This document shows, in pieces, positions 1 to 8,320 of a stretch of DNA of 64,000 bases. The DNA comes from Bacteroidota bacterium (lineage in GTDB: Bacteria > Bacteroidota > Ignavibacteria > UBA10030 > UBA8401), in contig DATJPT010000004.1 of the NCBI GenBank assembly GCA_035506275.1, positions 1-64,000 of the forward strand, given 5' to 3'. Under the pieces are notes generated by a model. It did not search any database. It was not told where the DNA came from and saw only the letters and a program-made list of their open reading frames with translations. Every line of letters begins with the position of its first letter. The first letter of the stretch is position 1. The position numbers and the translations under genes were made by a program.

Positions 1-26
1 AAGGATCCCTTCGGGGAAAATCGTAA

Positions 27-150
27 CGCGCGGATTCAATCCCAGCCGCACCCCCGCCAATTTCGGTGCGAACAAGTTTTTCGAACATCATCATATGGAA
101 TTTTTGCACCGAAATTGGAACCCTTCGATTGAATCCTTCCCCCCGCGCGC
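27..150. repeat. large imperfect inverted repeat
   Basis: The inner arms are a perfect 13-bp inverted repeat, ccaatttcggtgc at 57-69 and its complement at 106-118. The outer arms are ggattcaat at 32-40 and attgaatcc at 128-136, with cgcg-rich ends. The whole could fold into a long bulged hairpin with an apical loop of about 36 nt. It could be a foldback or MITE-like element, or a structured RNA; the sequence does not decide. Confidence 0.5.
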
Positions 151-239
151 ACCCGACGATTTCGAAACGCAATCAAAAAGCTGGTGAAATTTCAAGCGAG
201 GAATCGGCGGGTATGTGCGTTGGGCGCGATGCGCGCGTT

Positions 240-283
240 AAGAAAACGGCAAGCTGTGAGTTGGCATGAGGGGCCGTTTTCTT
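240..283. repeat. inverted repeat, 11-bp arms
   Basis: The arm aagaaaacggc at 240-250 is complementary to gccgttttctt at 273-283, with a 22-nt loop. No T-run follows, so a terminator role is not clear. Confidence 0.5.
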
Positions 284-383
284 GGGCATGTGCGAAGGAA
301 AGCATCGCGAGGGTTCCGATTCCGAGAGGCTCTTCCCGCTTTCCAAAATTATGAAAGGCGGGATCCCGTAAAGTGGGACTTTG

Positions 384-411
384 CTTCTTTCTCTGGCTAC
401 AGAGAAAGAAG
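384..411. repeat. perfect inverted repeat, 12-bp arms
   Basis: The arm cttctttctctg at 384-395 and its exact complement at 400-411 enclose a 4-nt loop (gcta). This is a strong hairpin on either strand. Its left arm is pyrimidine-only apart from the last base. It may act as a transcript end for the minus-strand gene that stops at 625. Confidence 0.6.
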
Positions 412-500
412 ACGGGTCTGGCAAAATTCAAACTGAGACACTACAGAGTCCTGAGCGCTGATACGGTTCCACATTTGAAGCGTTTGGGTAAGGGTTCTCT

Positions 501-525
501 CGTTCCAAATCTCCGATTGGGAGCG
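501..525. repeat. 25-bp palindrome family, copy 1
   Basis: Two 11-bp arms (cgttccaaatc and gattgggagcg) surround a tcc loop. One position is mismatched and one is a G-T pair. The 11+3+11 layout and the CG ends match the copies at 562-586 and 28278-28302, so this is read as one member of a dispersed extragenic palindrome family. Confidence 0.6.
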
Positions 526-561
526 AAGTGAAAATCTTCCCGAAAGACAAGTTACCGAAGC

Positions 562-586
562 CGCTCCCAAACTGAGTTTGGGAGCG
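562..586. repeat. 25-bp palindrome family, copy 2
   Basis: Two perfectly complementary 11-bp arms (cgctcccaaac and gtttgggagcg) enclose a tga loop. It lies 36 bp after copy 1. Its right half, including the following gRgagg, recurs at 3924-3943 without a left arm. Confidence 0.7.
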
Positions 587-624
587 AGAGGCAAACCGCA
601 ACACTGCCCGGTCCTGCAAAAACC

Positions 625-1758
625 TCATACCCGGAGAAACCATTTCCGTTTCCACAGGATCCACGCGAGGGAAAAAATGAACAGCAGGTAACAGATCGCG
701 AACAGCAGCGATGCGTTCACCGGACTTGCCAGCGGAACGAAAATGGAGTTGAAAATAAATTCCTGAAGCGAAATTTCCGACCCGTCGGGCCGCTTCCAGA
801 CGATGACCGAATCGTACAGTTTTCCGAACCACTCCGAAAAAACGTACACCGCGATCGCATTCATTCCGAATACGATGAACGGCTTCGCCCACCGCGAATA
901 TCCTTTGACGTCGATGAGCCAGTAAAATGTCGCAAAGCAACTCAGCGCCATCCCCGCCATAAAGATACTGTATGAGGAGGTCCAGATGCTCTTGTTGATG
1001 GGAAGCCACATGTCGAGGATCGCGCCGGCAAGAAGAAGAAAATTTCCCGCGACAAACATCCATGCCGCTTTCTCTTCTTTGGAATGTTCCGAGCGGAGCA
1101 ATCGTCCGGTCAGCACTCCGAAGACCGCCGTTGCGATCGCGGGGAGTGTGCTCACGATGCCCTCAGGGTCCCATGATTTTGTCTGCCCCCACATGTGCCC
1201 CGAAAGGACCAGAGAATCAACATAGGCCGATAGGTTTCGCCCCCGCTCTAAAACGCCGGCGCCGATTCCCGGAACAGGAATAAGCTTCATCATCAGCCAG
1301 TACGAGACAAGCAATCCGATCAACCAGTAGAGCTGGACGCGGACGCTTTTTGCATAGAGGACAAGGAGCGAGGCTGCGAAATAACAGATGGCTATGCGCG
1401 GAAGGACGCCTAAAATTCTGATCGTGGAAAGATCAAAATAAGGAAAACCGGCGAGGAACAAGCCGAGGCCCCAGATGATGAGCGCGCGGCGCGTGACCTG
1501 GAGGAGGAGCGATTTTTTCGAATCTCCCCTTTCCTGCCGGCGGCCGAGCGATAGCGTTATTGCAACGCCAACGATCCATAAAAAGAAGGGGAAGATCATA
1601 TCGGTGAACGTCCATCCGTTCCACGCCGAATGTTCGAGCTGCGGATAGATGGCGCCCCACGTTCCGGGGTTGTTGACGAGGATCATTCCGGCGATCGTTG
1701 CCCCGCGAAAAGCGTCGAGAGAGACAAGCCGGTTCTGCTGTGGTACGGTTGTCGTCAT
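625..1758 (-). CDS. NagX/DUF5009-type membrane acyltransferase
   Basis: The protein has 377 residues. It opens with RLVSLDAFRGATIAGMILVN, the signature start of the YeiB/NagX/heparan-glucosaminide acyltransferase-like family (DUF5009), whose members are multi-span membrane proteins thought to acetylate sugars across the membrane. About ten hydrophobic segments are visible, including the motif FPFFLWIVGVAITLS near residues 56-70. It follows the GH13 amylase on the same strand with an 18-bp gap, so the two are probably co-transcribed and may serve glycan use. The substrate cannot be told from sequence. The start has a good family-typical N-terminus. Confidence 0.85.
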   Translation of the reverse strand: MTTTVPQQNRLVSLDAFRGATIAGMILVNNPGTWGAIYPQLEHSAWNGWTFTDMIFPFFLWIVGVAITLSLGRRQERGDSKKSLLLQVTRRALIIWGLGLFLAGFPYFDLSTIRILGVLPRIAICYFAASLLVLYAKSVRVQLYWLIGLLVSYWLMMKLIPVPGIGAGVLERGRNLSAYVDSLVLSGHMWGQTKSWDPEGIVSTLPAIATAVFGVLTGRLLRSEHSKEEKAAWMFVAGNFLLLAGAILDMWLPINKSIWTSSYSIFMAGMALSCFATFYWLIDVKGYSRWAKPFIVFGMNAIAVYVFSEWFGKLYDSVIVWKRPDGSEISLQEFIFNSIFVPLASPVNASLLFAICYLLFIFSLAWILWKRKWFLRV

Positions 1759-1776
1759 AGCGATAGAGGAAAATTC

Positions 1777-3177
1777 TTATTCGATGCGAAAAACGCGAAA
1801 ACCCGTTGCGGGAATTTTGACAGGAATTTCTTTGGATGAAGGGACGGCAGACGTTGTCGCCTGTTTGGTGAAGATGTCGGTCAAGGTGATGCTGCTGCCC
1901 GAAACCGGAACGACCGAAGAAAGATCGAGCGTGCCGGTAAATTCGCTTGCGCCGGCGTTGAAAGCAACGAGCAATCTGCTCGCTCCGGCGATGCGCGTGA
2001 ATGCATAGACGCGCTTTGTCTCGGAAGAAGGAATTCTTGCCATTGCTCCCTCCGTCAACGCAGGTTCTTTCTTCCTGAGGTCGAAAAGCGTCGTGTAAAG
2101 TTCCCTGAACTCTTCGCCGTCCTTCCAGTCGATCGGGATTTTTTCAAACAGCTTCAGCCGCGTCGGGCTGCCGACCTCCTGGCCGTTATACAAAAGCGGA
2201 ATTCCCGGGAGCGTGTTGACGAGCACCGCCGCCAGCTTGGCTCCGCTGACCCCGTATTTGACGACATCGGGAGCGTCCCATGCGTTCTCATCATGGTTCG
2301 AGCTGAATCGCATGCGGAGGGAGCCTCGCGGAAAGCACCGCCGCTCTGTATTGAGCACCGTGTCGAGGGAGAGCACCGATATTTTTCCGCTGATGAGAGG
2401 GCCGAGCAGGCCGTGCGTATTCCATCCGTACGAAGCGTCGAATGCCTTCAGATGATGTTTGGGATACGTTCCCTCGGCGAGCATCATGATCGGTTTGATG
2501 CTGTCGAGTGCGGCGCGCGCGGATTCCCAAAAATCCGTCGGGACCATTTCGGCGACGTCGCAACGGAACCCATCGACGCCGATATCGCGTACCCAATACT
2601 TCATCATGTCGGTCATGTATGTGCGGAGGCCCGGCTGCGAATAGTCGAGGTCGGCAACGTCCGTCCAGTCGGGATTCGGCGGCACGATCTTCCCGGCGCT
2701 GTCTTTTGTGAACCATTCAGGATGTTGTTTGATGAGCTTGCTGTCCCACGCGGTGTGGTTTGCAACCAGGTCGATGATAAGATGGAAACCAAGCTTGTGT
2801 GCGGCGGCGACGAGGCTTTTAAAATCGTCCAGCGTCCCGAATTCCGGGTTGATGCCGTAATAATCCTGCACCGAATACTGGCTGCCGAGAGGTCCCTTGC
2901 GGTTCAGCACGCCGACCGGATGGATCGGCATGATCCACAAAATTGTTACGCCGAGTCTTTTTAGCCCGGGGAGCCCCTTTTCGATGCCGGCGAAAGTTCC
3001 TTCCGGAGAGAACGAGCGGGTATTGATCTCATAAATGATCCCGCTGCGCACCCAGTCTTCGGAGTGCCGGGCTTGCTCGTCGCCGAGCACCTGGCTTCGC
3101 GCCGGGTCGGATGTCTGCGAGTAGGTCAATGAAGGAATTCCAAAAAGAATCAGGAGGATGAAGAAACGTTTATTCAT
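1777..3177 (-). CDS. secreted alpha-amylase family (GH13) glycosidase
   Basis: The protein has 466 residues from the ATG at 3177, chosen because it begins a signal peptide (MNKRFFILLILFGIPSLTYS). A longer frame exists but its extra 35 residues look non-coding. GH13 motifs are visible: DLVANHTAWDS (region I), GFRCDVAEMVP (region II with the nucleophile Asp), the acid Glu in MLAEGTYP, and FSSNHDENAWD (region IV). A small C-terminal beta domain ends in KIPATGFRVFRIE. It should hydrolyse alpha-glucans outside the cytoplasm. It heads a two-gene operon with the acyltransferase downstream. Whether it cuts starch, cyclodextrin or another alpha-glucan is open. Confidence 0.9.
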   Translation of the reverse strand: MNKRFFILLILFGIPSLTYSQTSDPARSQVLGDEQARHSEDWVRSGIIYEINTRSFSPEGTFAGIEKGLPGLKRLGVTILWIMPIHPVGVLNRKGPLGSQYSVQDYYGINPEFGTLDDFKSLVAAAHKLGFHLIIDLVANHTAWDSKLIKQHPEWFTKDSAGKIVPPNPDWTDVADLDYSQPGLRTYMTDMMKYWVRDIGVDGFRCDVAEMVPTDFWESARAALDSIKPIMMLAEGTYPKHHLKAFDASYGWNTHGLLGPLISGKISVLSLDTVLNTERRCFPRGSLRMRFSSNHDENAWDAPDVVKYGVSGAKLAAVLVNTLPGIPLLYNGQEVGSPTRLKLFEKIPIDWKDGEEFRELYTTLFDLRKKEPALTEGAMARIPSSETKRVYAFTRIAGASRLLVAFNAGASEFTGTLDLSSVVPVSGSSITLTDIFTKQATTSAVPSSKEIPVKIPATGFRVFRIE

Positions 3178-3486
3178 AGTGCCGAAACGGAAGATGGTTG
3201 CAGTTGCCCTACGCCGTGCGGGAGGCAAAGTAGTGAAACTCAAAGTAGGATGCAAACAAAATGAAGCGCCGTTCGGGAGCATCCGAACTTGAGAGGGAGA
3301 GTTCTAAATGACTTCGGCGGCCATGTTGGGCAAGCCCTTTTTTCTCTCATTCCCATCGGAGATCCGGAACGAGAGTGGAAATTCTCGGACCGTAACACCG
3401 CCGACCGATTCAATTCCTTGAAACTCTGTCGCGAAATTTTTATTTTGGCATAGACAAACAATAACGCACGAACTTCGCCGCATCTT
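3178..3486. other. divergent intergenic region
   Basis: This 309-bp gap lies between the minus-strand amylase and the plus-strand cytochrome-like gene. It holds a convincing plus-strand promoter at 3418-3446. I see no gene, no tRNA and no strong hairpin in it. Confidence 0.5.
3418..3446 (+). promoter_or_regulatory. sigma70-like promoter for the cytochrome-like lipoprotein
   Basis: TTGAAA at 3418-3423 and TATTTT at 3441-3446 are separated by 17 bp. The predicted start of transcription is about 3453, some 34 nt before the GTG codon. Confidence 0.6.
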
Positions 3487-3912
3487 GTGACCCGGTTTTC
3501 ATCTTTAGTCCGTTTGATCCTCCTTTGTCTAATGACGTTTTCCTGCAGCTCGCGCCGGGGCTCCCAGGACAGACCGATCGAGCCAAAGCTCTCTTCCATC
3601 CAAAAAGAAATATTTGATGAGAGCTGCAACGCTCCGTCGTGTCACGGCAGCGGAAAAAAGGGAAACCTGAGCCTGGTCAAAGGGAATTCATTTACGCAGC
3701 TCGTCGGCGTTGGAAGCACGATGGATAAGAAAAATCTCCCGCAATTTCTCAGGGTGAAACCGGGAAATCCCGATTCAAGCTTCCTGGTTGTAAAGCTCAT
3801 CGCCCCGGATAGCAGTCAGGGGGAGATCATGCCGAAGGGAGCCGACAAGCTGACGCAGAACGAAATAGATGCCATCCGCCGATGGATTCTCAGCGGCGCT
3901 CCGGATAATTGA
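3487..3912 (+). CDS. small c-type cytochrome-like lipoprotein with CX4CH motif
   Basis: The protein has 141 residues and starts at a GTG. A hydrophobic N-terminus ends in a lipobox-like TFSC near residue 20. The only heme-binding candidate is CNAPSCHG (about residues 48-55), which has four residues between the cysteines rather than two. The C-terminal half, with MPKG and a final helix QNEIDAIRRWILSGAPDN, is typical of single-domain cytochromes c in which the Met of MPKG is the distal heme ligand. It is probably an exported electron carrier. No SD sequence is obvious before the GTG; the ATG at 3532 would remove the signal peptide. It stands alone with its own promoter. Confidence 0.65.
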   Translation: MTRFSSLVRLILLCLMTFSCSSRRGSQDRPIEPKLSSIQKEIFDESCNAPSCHGSGKKGNLSLVKGNSFTQLVGVGSTMDKKNLPQFLRVKPGNPDSSFLVVKLIAPDSSQGEIMPKGADKLTQNEIDAIRRWILSGAPDN

Positions 3913-3923
3913 GGGGAATTTTC

Positions 3924-3937
3924 TGAGTTTGGGAGCG
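3924..3937. repeat. half copy of the 25-bp palindrome
   Basis: The loop and right arm (tgagtttgggagcg) match copy 2 at 573-586 exactly, and the following bases gggagg resemble its flank. The left arm is missing. It lies 12 bp after the stop of the cytochrome-like gene. Confidence 0.5.
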
Positions 3938-3975
3938 GGAGGTGAAATTCTCAAACAGCAATGCTCCCCGCCGCC

Positions 3976-4004
3976 TTGGATTCAAGGAAAATTTTCGCTA
4001 TATT
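3976..4004 (+). promoter_or_regulatory. sigma70-like promoter for typA
   Basis: TTGGAT at 3976-3981 and TATATT at 3999-4004 have a 17-bp spacer. The predicted transcript starts near 4011 and carries a 73-nt leader with a perfect hairpin. Confidence 0.65.
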
Positions 4005-4034
4005 AATCAAGAATTAAACGCTTCGAACACTTGC

Positions 4035-4066
4035 AGGGGCGACACATTGTCGCCCCTACGGTTTTT
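4035..4066 (+). repeat. palindromic repeat/hairpin in the typA leader
   Basis: The arm aggggcgaca at 4035-4044 pairs perfectly with tgtcgcccct at 4048-4057 around a cat loop; acggttttt follows. Sequence of this type (GGGGCGAC...GTCGCCCC) is a common dispersed palindrome in many bacteria. Here it lies between promoter and start codon and, with its T-run, might work as a leader attenuator. Confidence 0.6.
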
Positions 4067-4083
4067 AATCAGGGCTTGACCCT

Positions 4084-5931
4084 ATGGCGCAACGAGAAGA
4101 CATACGCAACATCGCGATCATCGCCCACGTGGACCATGGAAAAACCACGCTCGTTGACCAGCTGCTTCGCCAGACCGGAACGTTCCGCGAGAACCAGGTC
4201 GTGGCGACGCGCGTTATGGATTCGAACGACCTTGAGAAAGAGCGGGGCATCACCATCCTGGCGAAGAATACGTCGGTCTTCTACAAGCCGAAAACTTCCA
4301 AGTCGAAGGTAAAGATCAACATCGTCGATACGCCGGGACACTCCGACTTCAGCGGCGAGGTTGAACGCACCTTGAAAATGGTGGACGGCGTACTGCTCCT
4401 CGTCGACGCCGCAGAGGGACCGCTTCCCGGTACAAAATTCGTCCTGAAAAAATCACTCGACCTACACCTTCAACCGATCGTCGTTATTAATAAGATCGAC
4501 CGGAAGGACGCGCGGCCGCATGAAGTGCTGGACGAGGTCTTCGAACTTTTCCTTTCGCTCGGCGCCACCGACAAGCAATTGGATTTCCCGACGATCTATT
4601 CCATATCGAAACAAGGGATCGCGAAAACGGAGCTCGATCAGGAGAGCAACAGCCTCGAGCCGTTGTTCGAAGCGATCATCCAGAAAGTCCCGGCGCCGGA
4701 GGGGGACACCGGCGGCCCATTCCAGATGCTCGTCACCACCATCGACTACAATGATTATCTCGGCCGGCTCGGCATCGGAAAAATTTCGCGGGGAACCATC
4801 AGTTTCGGTTCGCCGATGAAGATCATCCATCGCGACGGCGCGGCGGAAAATGCGCGCGTCACGAAGATCTATACGTTCGAAGGGTTGAAGCGCGTTGAAA
4901 CGCAGCAGGCAAGCGCCGGCGACATCATCGCGATCGCGGGGATGGAGGATGTCGACATCGGTGAAACGATCGCCGATGCGGCCGACCCGACGCCGCTTCC
5001 GTTCGTCGCGATTGAAGAACCGACGATCTCCATGAATTTTGTCGTGAACAATTCCCCCTTTGCCGGACAGGAAGGGAAGTACGTCACGACGAGAAATCTG
5101 GGCGAGCGTCTGGCGCGCGAGCTCCGCTCGAACGTGAGTCTTCGCGTTGAGCTGACCGATTCTCCCGATGTCTTCCGCGTCAGCGGCCGGGGAGAGCTCC
5201 ATCTTTCCGTATTGATCGAGAATATGAGGCGCGAGGGATACGAGATGCAGGTCTCACGTCCCGAGGTCATCTACAAGAATATCGCCGACGTTCTCTGCGA
5301 GCCGATGGAACATGTGATCATCGACGTGCCGGACGAATTCGTCGGCACGGTGATCGAGAATCTCGGCCGCCGCAAGGGAGAGATGAAGAATATGATCTCC
5401 TCGAACGGCAACACGAGGCTGGAATTCTTCGTCCCCTCGCGCGGGCTGATCGGTTTCCGGAACGAGTTCATGACGCAGACGAAAGGCACGGGAATTCTTC
5501 ACCATCTCTTCCACGGCTACGAGCCGTTCAAGGGGGAATTAGAACACCGGACCAAAGGAGCGCTCATCGCGATGGAATCGGGCGAAGCGGTCGCGTACGG
5601 AATGTGGAAACTGCAGGAGCGTTCGACCTTCTTCATCGAGCCGGGGACCCGCGTCTATACCGGAATGGTCGTCGGCGAAAATTCGCGGGAGCACGACATG
5701 ACGGTCAATGTCTGCAAATCGAAACAGCTGACCAATATGCGCGCCTCCGGTTCCGACGAAGCTGTCCGGCTCGAGCCGCCGCACATCATGACGCTGGAGC
5801 AGGCGATCGAATGGATCGGCGACGACGAGTATGTTGAAGTAACGCCGAAGTCTATTCGCCTCCGAAAAAAGATCCTCGATGCCAACGAGCGCAACCGCGC
5901 CTCGAAGAAGAAGGTTGAAACGGAGGAGTAG
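4084..5931 (+). CDS. typA: GTPase TypA/BipA
   Basis: The protein has 615 residues, close to the 607 of E. coli. TypA is a ribosome-binding translational GTPase of the EF-G family involved in stress adaptation and 50S assembly. Visible motifs are the P-loop AHVDHGKT (14-21), switch [14 protein letters not shown] and NKIDR, followed by the beta-barrel domain II, EF-G-like domains III and V, and the TypA-specific C-terminal domain. The tail is strongly charged (KKKVETEE). The gene has its own promoter (3976-4004) and a long leader with a repeat hairpin. The ATG follows gcttgaccct, which is a poor SD, but the N-terminus matches the family exactly. Confidence 0.97.
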   Translation: MAQREDIRNIAIIAHVDHGKTTLVDQLLRQTGTFRENQVVATRVMDSNDLEKERGITILAKNTSVFYKPKTSKSKVKINIVDTPGHSDFSGEVERTLKMVDGVLLLVDAAEGPLPGTKFVLKKSLDLHLQPIVVINKIDRKDARPHEVLDEVFELFLSLGATDKQLDFPTIYSISKQGIAKTELDQESNSLEPLFEAIIQKVPAPEGDTGGPFQMLVTTIDYNDYLGRLGIGKISRGTISFGSPMKIIHRDGAAENARVTKIYTFEGLKRVETQQASAGDIIAIAGMEDVDIGETIADAADPTPLPFVAIEEPTISMNFVVNNSPFAGQEGKYVTTRNLGERLARELRSNVSLRVELTDSPDVFRVSGRGELHLSVLIENMRREGYEMQVSRPEVIYKNIADVLCEPMEHVIIDVPDEFVGTVIENLGRRKGEMKNMISSNGNTRLEFFVPSRGLIGFRNEFMTQTKGTGILHHLFHGYEPFKGELEHRTKGALIAMESGEAVAYGMWKLQERSTFFIEPGTRVYTGMVVGENSREHDMTVNVCKSKQLTNMRASGSDEAVRLEPPHIMTLEQAIEWIGDDEYVEVTPKSIRLRKKILDANERNRASKKKVETEE

Positions 5932-6009
5932 GCAAACCGATTTCCCGGTGTCACCCCCTGAGCGGAGACAATTCCGGGGGTTAAAAATCACGAAATACCT
6001 CCCAGCTGT

Positions 6010-6038
6010 TTGCGATTCGTTCCCCATTCCCCTATATT
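6010..6038 (+). promoter_or_regulatory. sigma70-like promoter for the SpoIIE-type phosphatase gene
   Basis: TTGCGA at 6010-6015 and TATATT at 6033-6038 are 17 bp apart. The predicted start is about 6045, which gives a leader of some 50 nt. Confidence 0.6.
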
Positions 6039-6094
6039 GCCGCAACAGAATGAGCTCTTCTTCCGTATCTCAACAACGTTAAACGGGTGAAGCC

Positions 6095-7291
6095 ATGCCG
6101 CACAGACCGTCTCCCAGAAATTTTTGGAAAACAATGGAACAAAAAGACCTCCGGCGTCTCGCCATCGCCGTCTTCTTTTTGTTCGGTACGATCGGCCCCC
6201 TCAGCATGCTGATGGACCCCGGGGTTCTACCGGGATCGTGGTTCATGCTTGCCTACCTTACCGTGATGTCGGGGGCCCTCTCCGCGTGCATCATTTTATT
6301 TATCAGGAAGCCCGTGCTCTTTGTCATCACCCTTGTTCTCATCACCGGGGCAATGAGCACCGAGCACCAAGTCGAGCAACTTCTTTTTGGGAGGCTCGAG
6401 GAAGCGAGGATCCTGACCGCAAACCATCTTTTCACGTTCACGCAGCAGGAGATCGACCGCATCGAATTTCGCCGCCCGGTGTACGGCATCATCGCGATCT
6501 TTCTCCTCTCGATTGGCTACAGCTTTTTTATAAGCGCGATCGGCGGGGAGATCATGAAACGGACTCGCCTGGAAACGGAAGTCTCCGTTGCGCGCTCCAT
6601 CCAAAAATCTCTGCAGCCCGAAACGGCGTTCAAGACCGACTGGTGCGAGGCGGCGGGAGTGACGGTGCCGGCCACGGAGGTCGGCGGCGATTACTATGAT
6701 ATGATCAAGCTCTCCGACGACGCGGTCGTCATTGCGATCGCCGACGTCTCGGGGCACGGCGTTGGCGCGGGAATACTTTCTGCGATGACGAAGAGCGCAT
6801 TCCATACCGAGCTCCGCCACACCACAGCGCCGGCGGAGTTGATGTTCAATTTGAACAACGCCGTGTATCAGGTGACCGACAAAAAGATGTTCGTTTCTTT
6901 CGCCCTTCTTGTACTCGACAGGCGGACGATGACGGCGCATGTCACGACGGCCGGACATCCGCCGGTCTTCCTCGTTCAAAAATCGGACGGCGCGATCAAA
7001 GAGCTTCGCACGCCGAATCTTGCGCTGGCGATACAGGCTTCAACGCAATTCACCGAACAAACCGTTCACTGCGGCAGCGGCGATATGTTCGTTCTCTATA
7101 CCGACGGGATCACCGAAGCGGCAAACGATAAAGGGGAACAATTCGGCGCCGACAAGTTGAAAGAGTTGATCAGCAATACCGAACGCGGTTCGTCGGAGGC
7201 GCTGAGCAATTCGATCATCGCATCCGTTCGGACATTCACGGTAAAAAAAGAATTTGCAGATGACGCGACGATCGTCGTTGTCCGCGTCTGA
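6095..7291 (+). CDS. membrane-anchored PP2C (SpoIIE/RsbU-type) serine phosphatase
   Basis: The protein has 398 residues; the start could also be the ATG at 6134. The N-terminal part has about three or four membrane segments, the last (YGIIAIFLLSIGYSFFISAI) near residues 130-150. A SpoIIE catalytic domain follows: SIQKSLQPE, the metal-binding GGDYYDM, ADVSGHGVGAG, YTDGITEA and a final DDATIVVV. Such phosphatases usually dephosphorylate an anti-anti-sigma factor. No anti-sigma kinase or STAS protein is next to it, so its partner must be encoded elsewhere. No extracellular sensor domain is recognisable; the loops between helices are short. Confidence 0.9.
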   Translation: MPHRPSPRNFWKTMEQKDLRRLAIAVFFLFGTIGPLSMLMDPGVLPGSWFMLAYLTVMSGALSACIILFIRKPVLFVITLVLITGAMSTEHQVEQLLFGRLEEARILTANHLFTFTQQEIDRIEFRRPVYGIIAIFLLSIGYSFFISAIGGEIMKRTRLETEVSVARSIQKSLQPETAFKTDWCEAAGVTVPATEVGGDYYDMIKLSDDAVVIAIADVSGHGVGAGILSAMTKSAFHTELRHTTAPAELMFNLNNAVYQVTDKKMFVSFALLVLDRRTMTAHVTTAGHPPVFLVQKSDGAIKELRTPNLALAIQASTQFTEQTVHCGSGDMFVLYTDGITEAANDKGEQFGADKLKELISNTERGSSEALSNSIIASVRTFTVKKEFADDATIVVVRV

Positions 7292-7409
7292 ACCGTAAGC
7301 GTTTTAACCCGCCGCTCTAGAAAAATTCTCCGGTTGTTACCCAAGTCGAGAGATTGTGCAATCATCTTCTTCTAAATCTCCTTGATTTTGCCTCCCAGTT
7401 TACAAATCT

Positions 7410-7438
7410 TTGAGAAGCTCTTTACTCTCGTCTATATT
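7410..7438 (+). promoter_or_regulatory. sigma70-like promoter for the FN3 lipoprotein
   Basis: TTGAGA at 7410-7415 and TATATT at 7433-7438 have a 17-bp spacer. The predicted start of about 7445 leaves a leader of only 13 nt that contains the SD aagga. Confidence 0.6.
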
Positions 7439-7457
7439 TTTTTCCAAGGATACTTGT

Positions 7458-8225
7458 ATGAAACTTAAATTTACGTTTATAGGAGTCGTCGTTGCTGTCT
7501 TTGCAGTTTTCTTTTGGGGATGCAGTTCTGAATCGCAAGACCCGGTCTCAAGCGCCGGCGGCTATGGAGGAGGAAAAGAGAACGCAAAAGTTCTCTATAA
7601 AAGCATTCCTGCTCCTGCGAATGTCACCGCGGCCGTTAACGGTTCGACCGTGACAGTATCGTGGGACACTGTGACGACAGCGATGGACTATCATCTCATC
7701 GTCCTGTCGGGAACGAACACGTATGTTGATACGATCATTGCATCGCCGCAGTTTGTCTTGACGAATGTGCCATCCGGCACGTATACGGTGACCGTGGCAG
7801 CAATTCTTTCAGGGATCCCGGAGGGGACCGCATCGACGCCGATCTCGTTCACGCTGAGTTCAGTGGCTCCGCCCACCGTTACCGTCAAAGCGCTCCCCGT
7901 CCCGTTATGCACGCGAAACGGAGAATGGGTAATGGTGGTCTTTAGCGGCGTCGTCGTGAATTCACAGGGGGGCGCAAGCTACCAGCTGATCGATGAGTTC
8001 GGACAAGTTCATTACACGGGAACAGTTGCCGCCGGACCGTATGCGGTGAAGCTATCGTTGAAGGACAGAAATCCCTGGTTTGACCGCGATGTGCGGCAAT
8101 ATACTTTTATCATCACCGCCGCCAATTCTGCCGGAACGGCGCAGGCGTCAGTCACGGTGAAGATTCCCCTCGACAAAAATTTTCCCGACCGCCGGGATAA
8201 AGACGGCTGGGACGACCGCCGCTGA
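7458..8225 (+). CDS. lipoprotein with fibronectin type III-like domain
   Basis: The protein has 255 residues from the ATG at 7458, which has an SD (aagga) and begins a lipoprotein signal (FFWGCSSES, Cys near residue 22). Residues about 55-140 (APANVTAAVNGSTVTVSWDTV...YTVTVAAI) read as a fibronectin type III fold; a second beta-sandwich follows. The tail is rich in Asp and Arg (FPDRRDKDGWDDRR) and may bind a surface or a metal. No enzymatic motif is seen. It has its own promoter and terminator, so it is a single-gene unit. Function is unknown; a surface or periplasmic binding role is a guess. Confidence 0.75.
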   Translation: MKLKFTFIGVVVAVFAVFFWGCSSESQDPVSSAGGYGGGKENAKVLYKSIPAPANVTAAVNGSTVTVSWDTVTTAMDYHLIVLSGTNTYVDTIIASPQFVLTNVPSGTYTVTVAAILSGIPEGTASTPISFTLSSVAPPTVTVKALPVPLCTRNGEWVMVVFSGVVVNSQGGASYQLIDEFGQVHYTGTVAAGPYAVKLSLKDRNPWFDRDVRQYTFIITAANSAGTAQASVTVKIPLDKNFPDRRDKDGWDDRR

Positions 8226-8247
8226 TCCGCTTACGGAGTATTAAAGA

Positions 8248-8279
8248 AAGGCGGGATCGAAATCGGTCTCGCCTTTTTT
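8248..8279 (+). terminator. rho-independent terminator after the FN3 lipoprotein gene
   Basis: A 9-bp stem (aaggcggga with tctcgcctt, one G-T pair) and a 10-nt loop are followed by a run of six T, two of which also lie in the stem. Confidence 0.8.
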
Positions 8280-8290
8280 CATCTCCCGCC

Positions 8291-8319
8291 TTGAATGTTA
8301 GAGCAAGAAAGCTGATATT
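8291..8319 (+). promoter_or_regulatory. sigma70-like promoter for the M28 peptidase operon
   Basis: TTGAAT at 8291-8296 and GATATT at 8314-8319 are 17 bp apart. The predicted start, about 8326, falls at the edge of the palindromic repeat at 8321-8358. Confidence 0.5.
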
Positions 8320-8320
8320 C

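Larger units (their letters stand above)
1..624. other. gene-free, palindrome-rich stretch
   Basis: No reading frame here looks like a real gene: those present are short, lack a ribosome binding site and have no recognisable domain. The stretch carries at least five inverted repeats, listed separately (27-150, 240-283, 384-411, 501-525, 562-586). It lies downstream of the minus-strand acyltransferase gene, so some of the hairpins may end that transcript. The left part runs off the window edge. Confidence 0.6.

Noticed and set aside
428-1063. 211-codon minus-strand frame overlapping the acyltransferase gene
   Set aside because: It overlaps a well-supported gene in another frame and has no domain, no SD and an Arg/His-rich composition typical of shadows.
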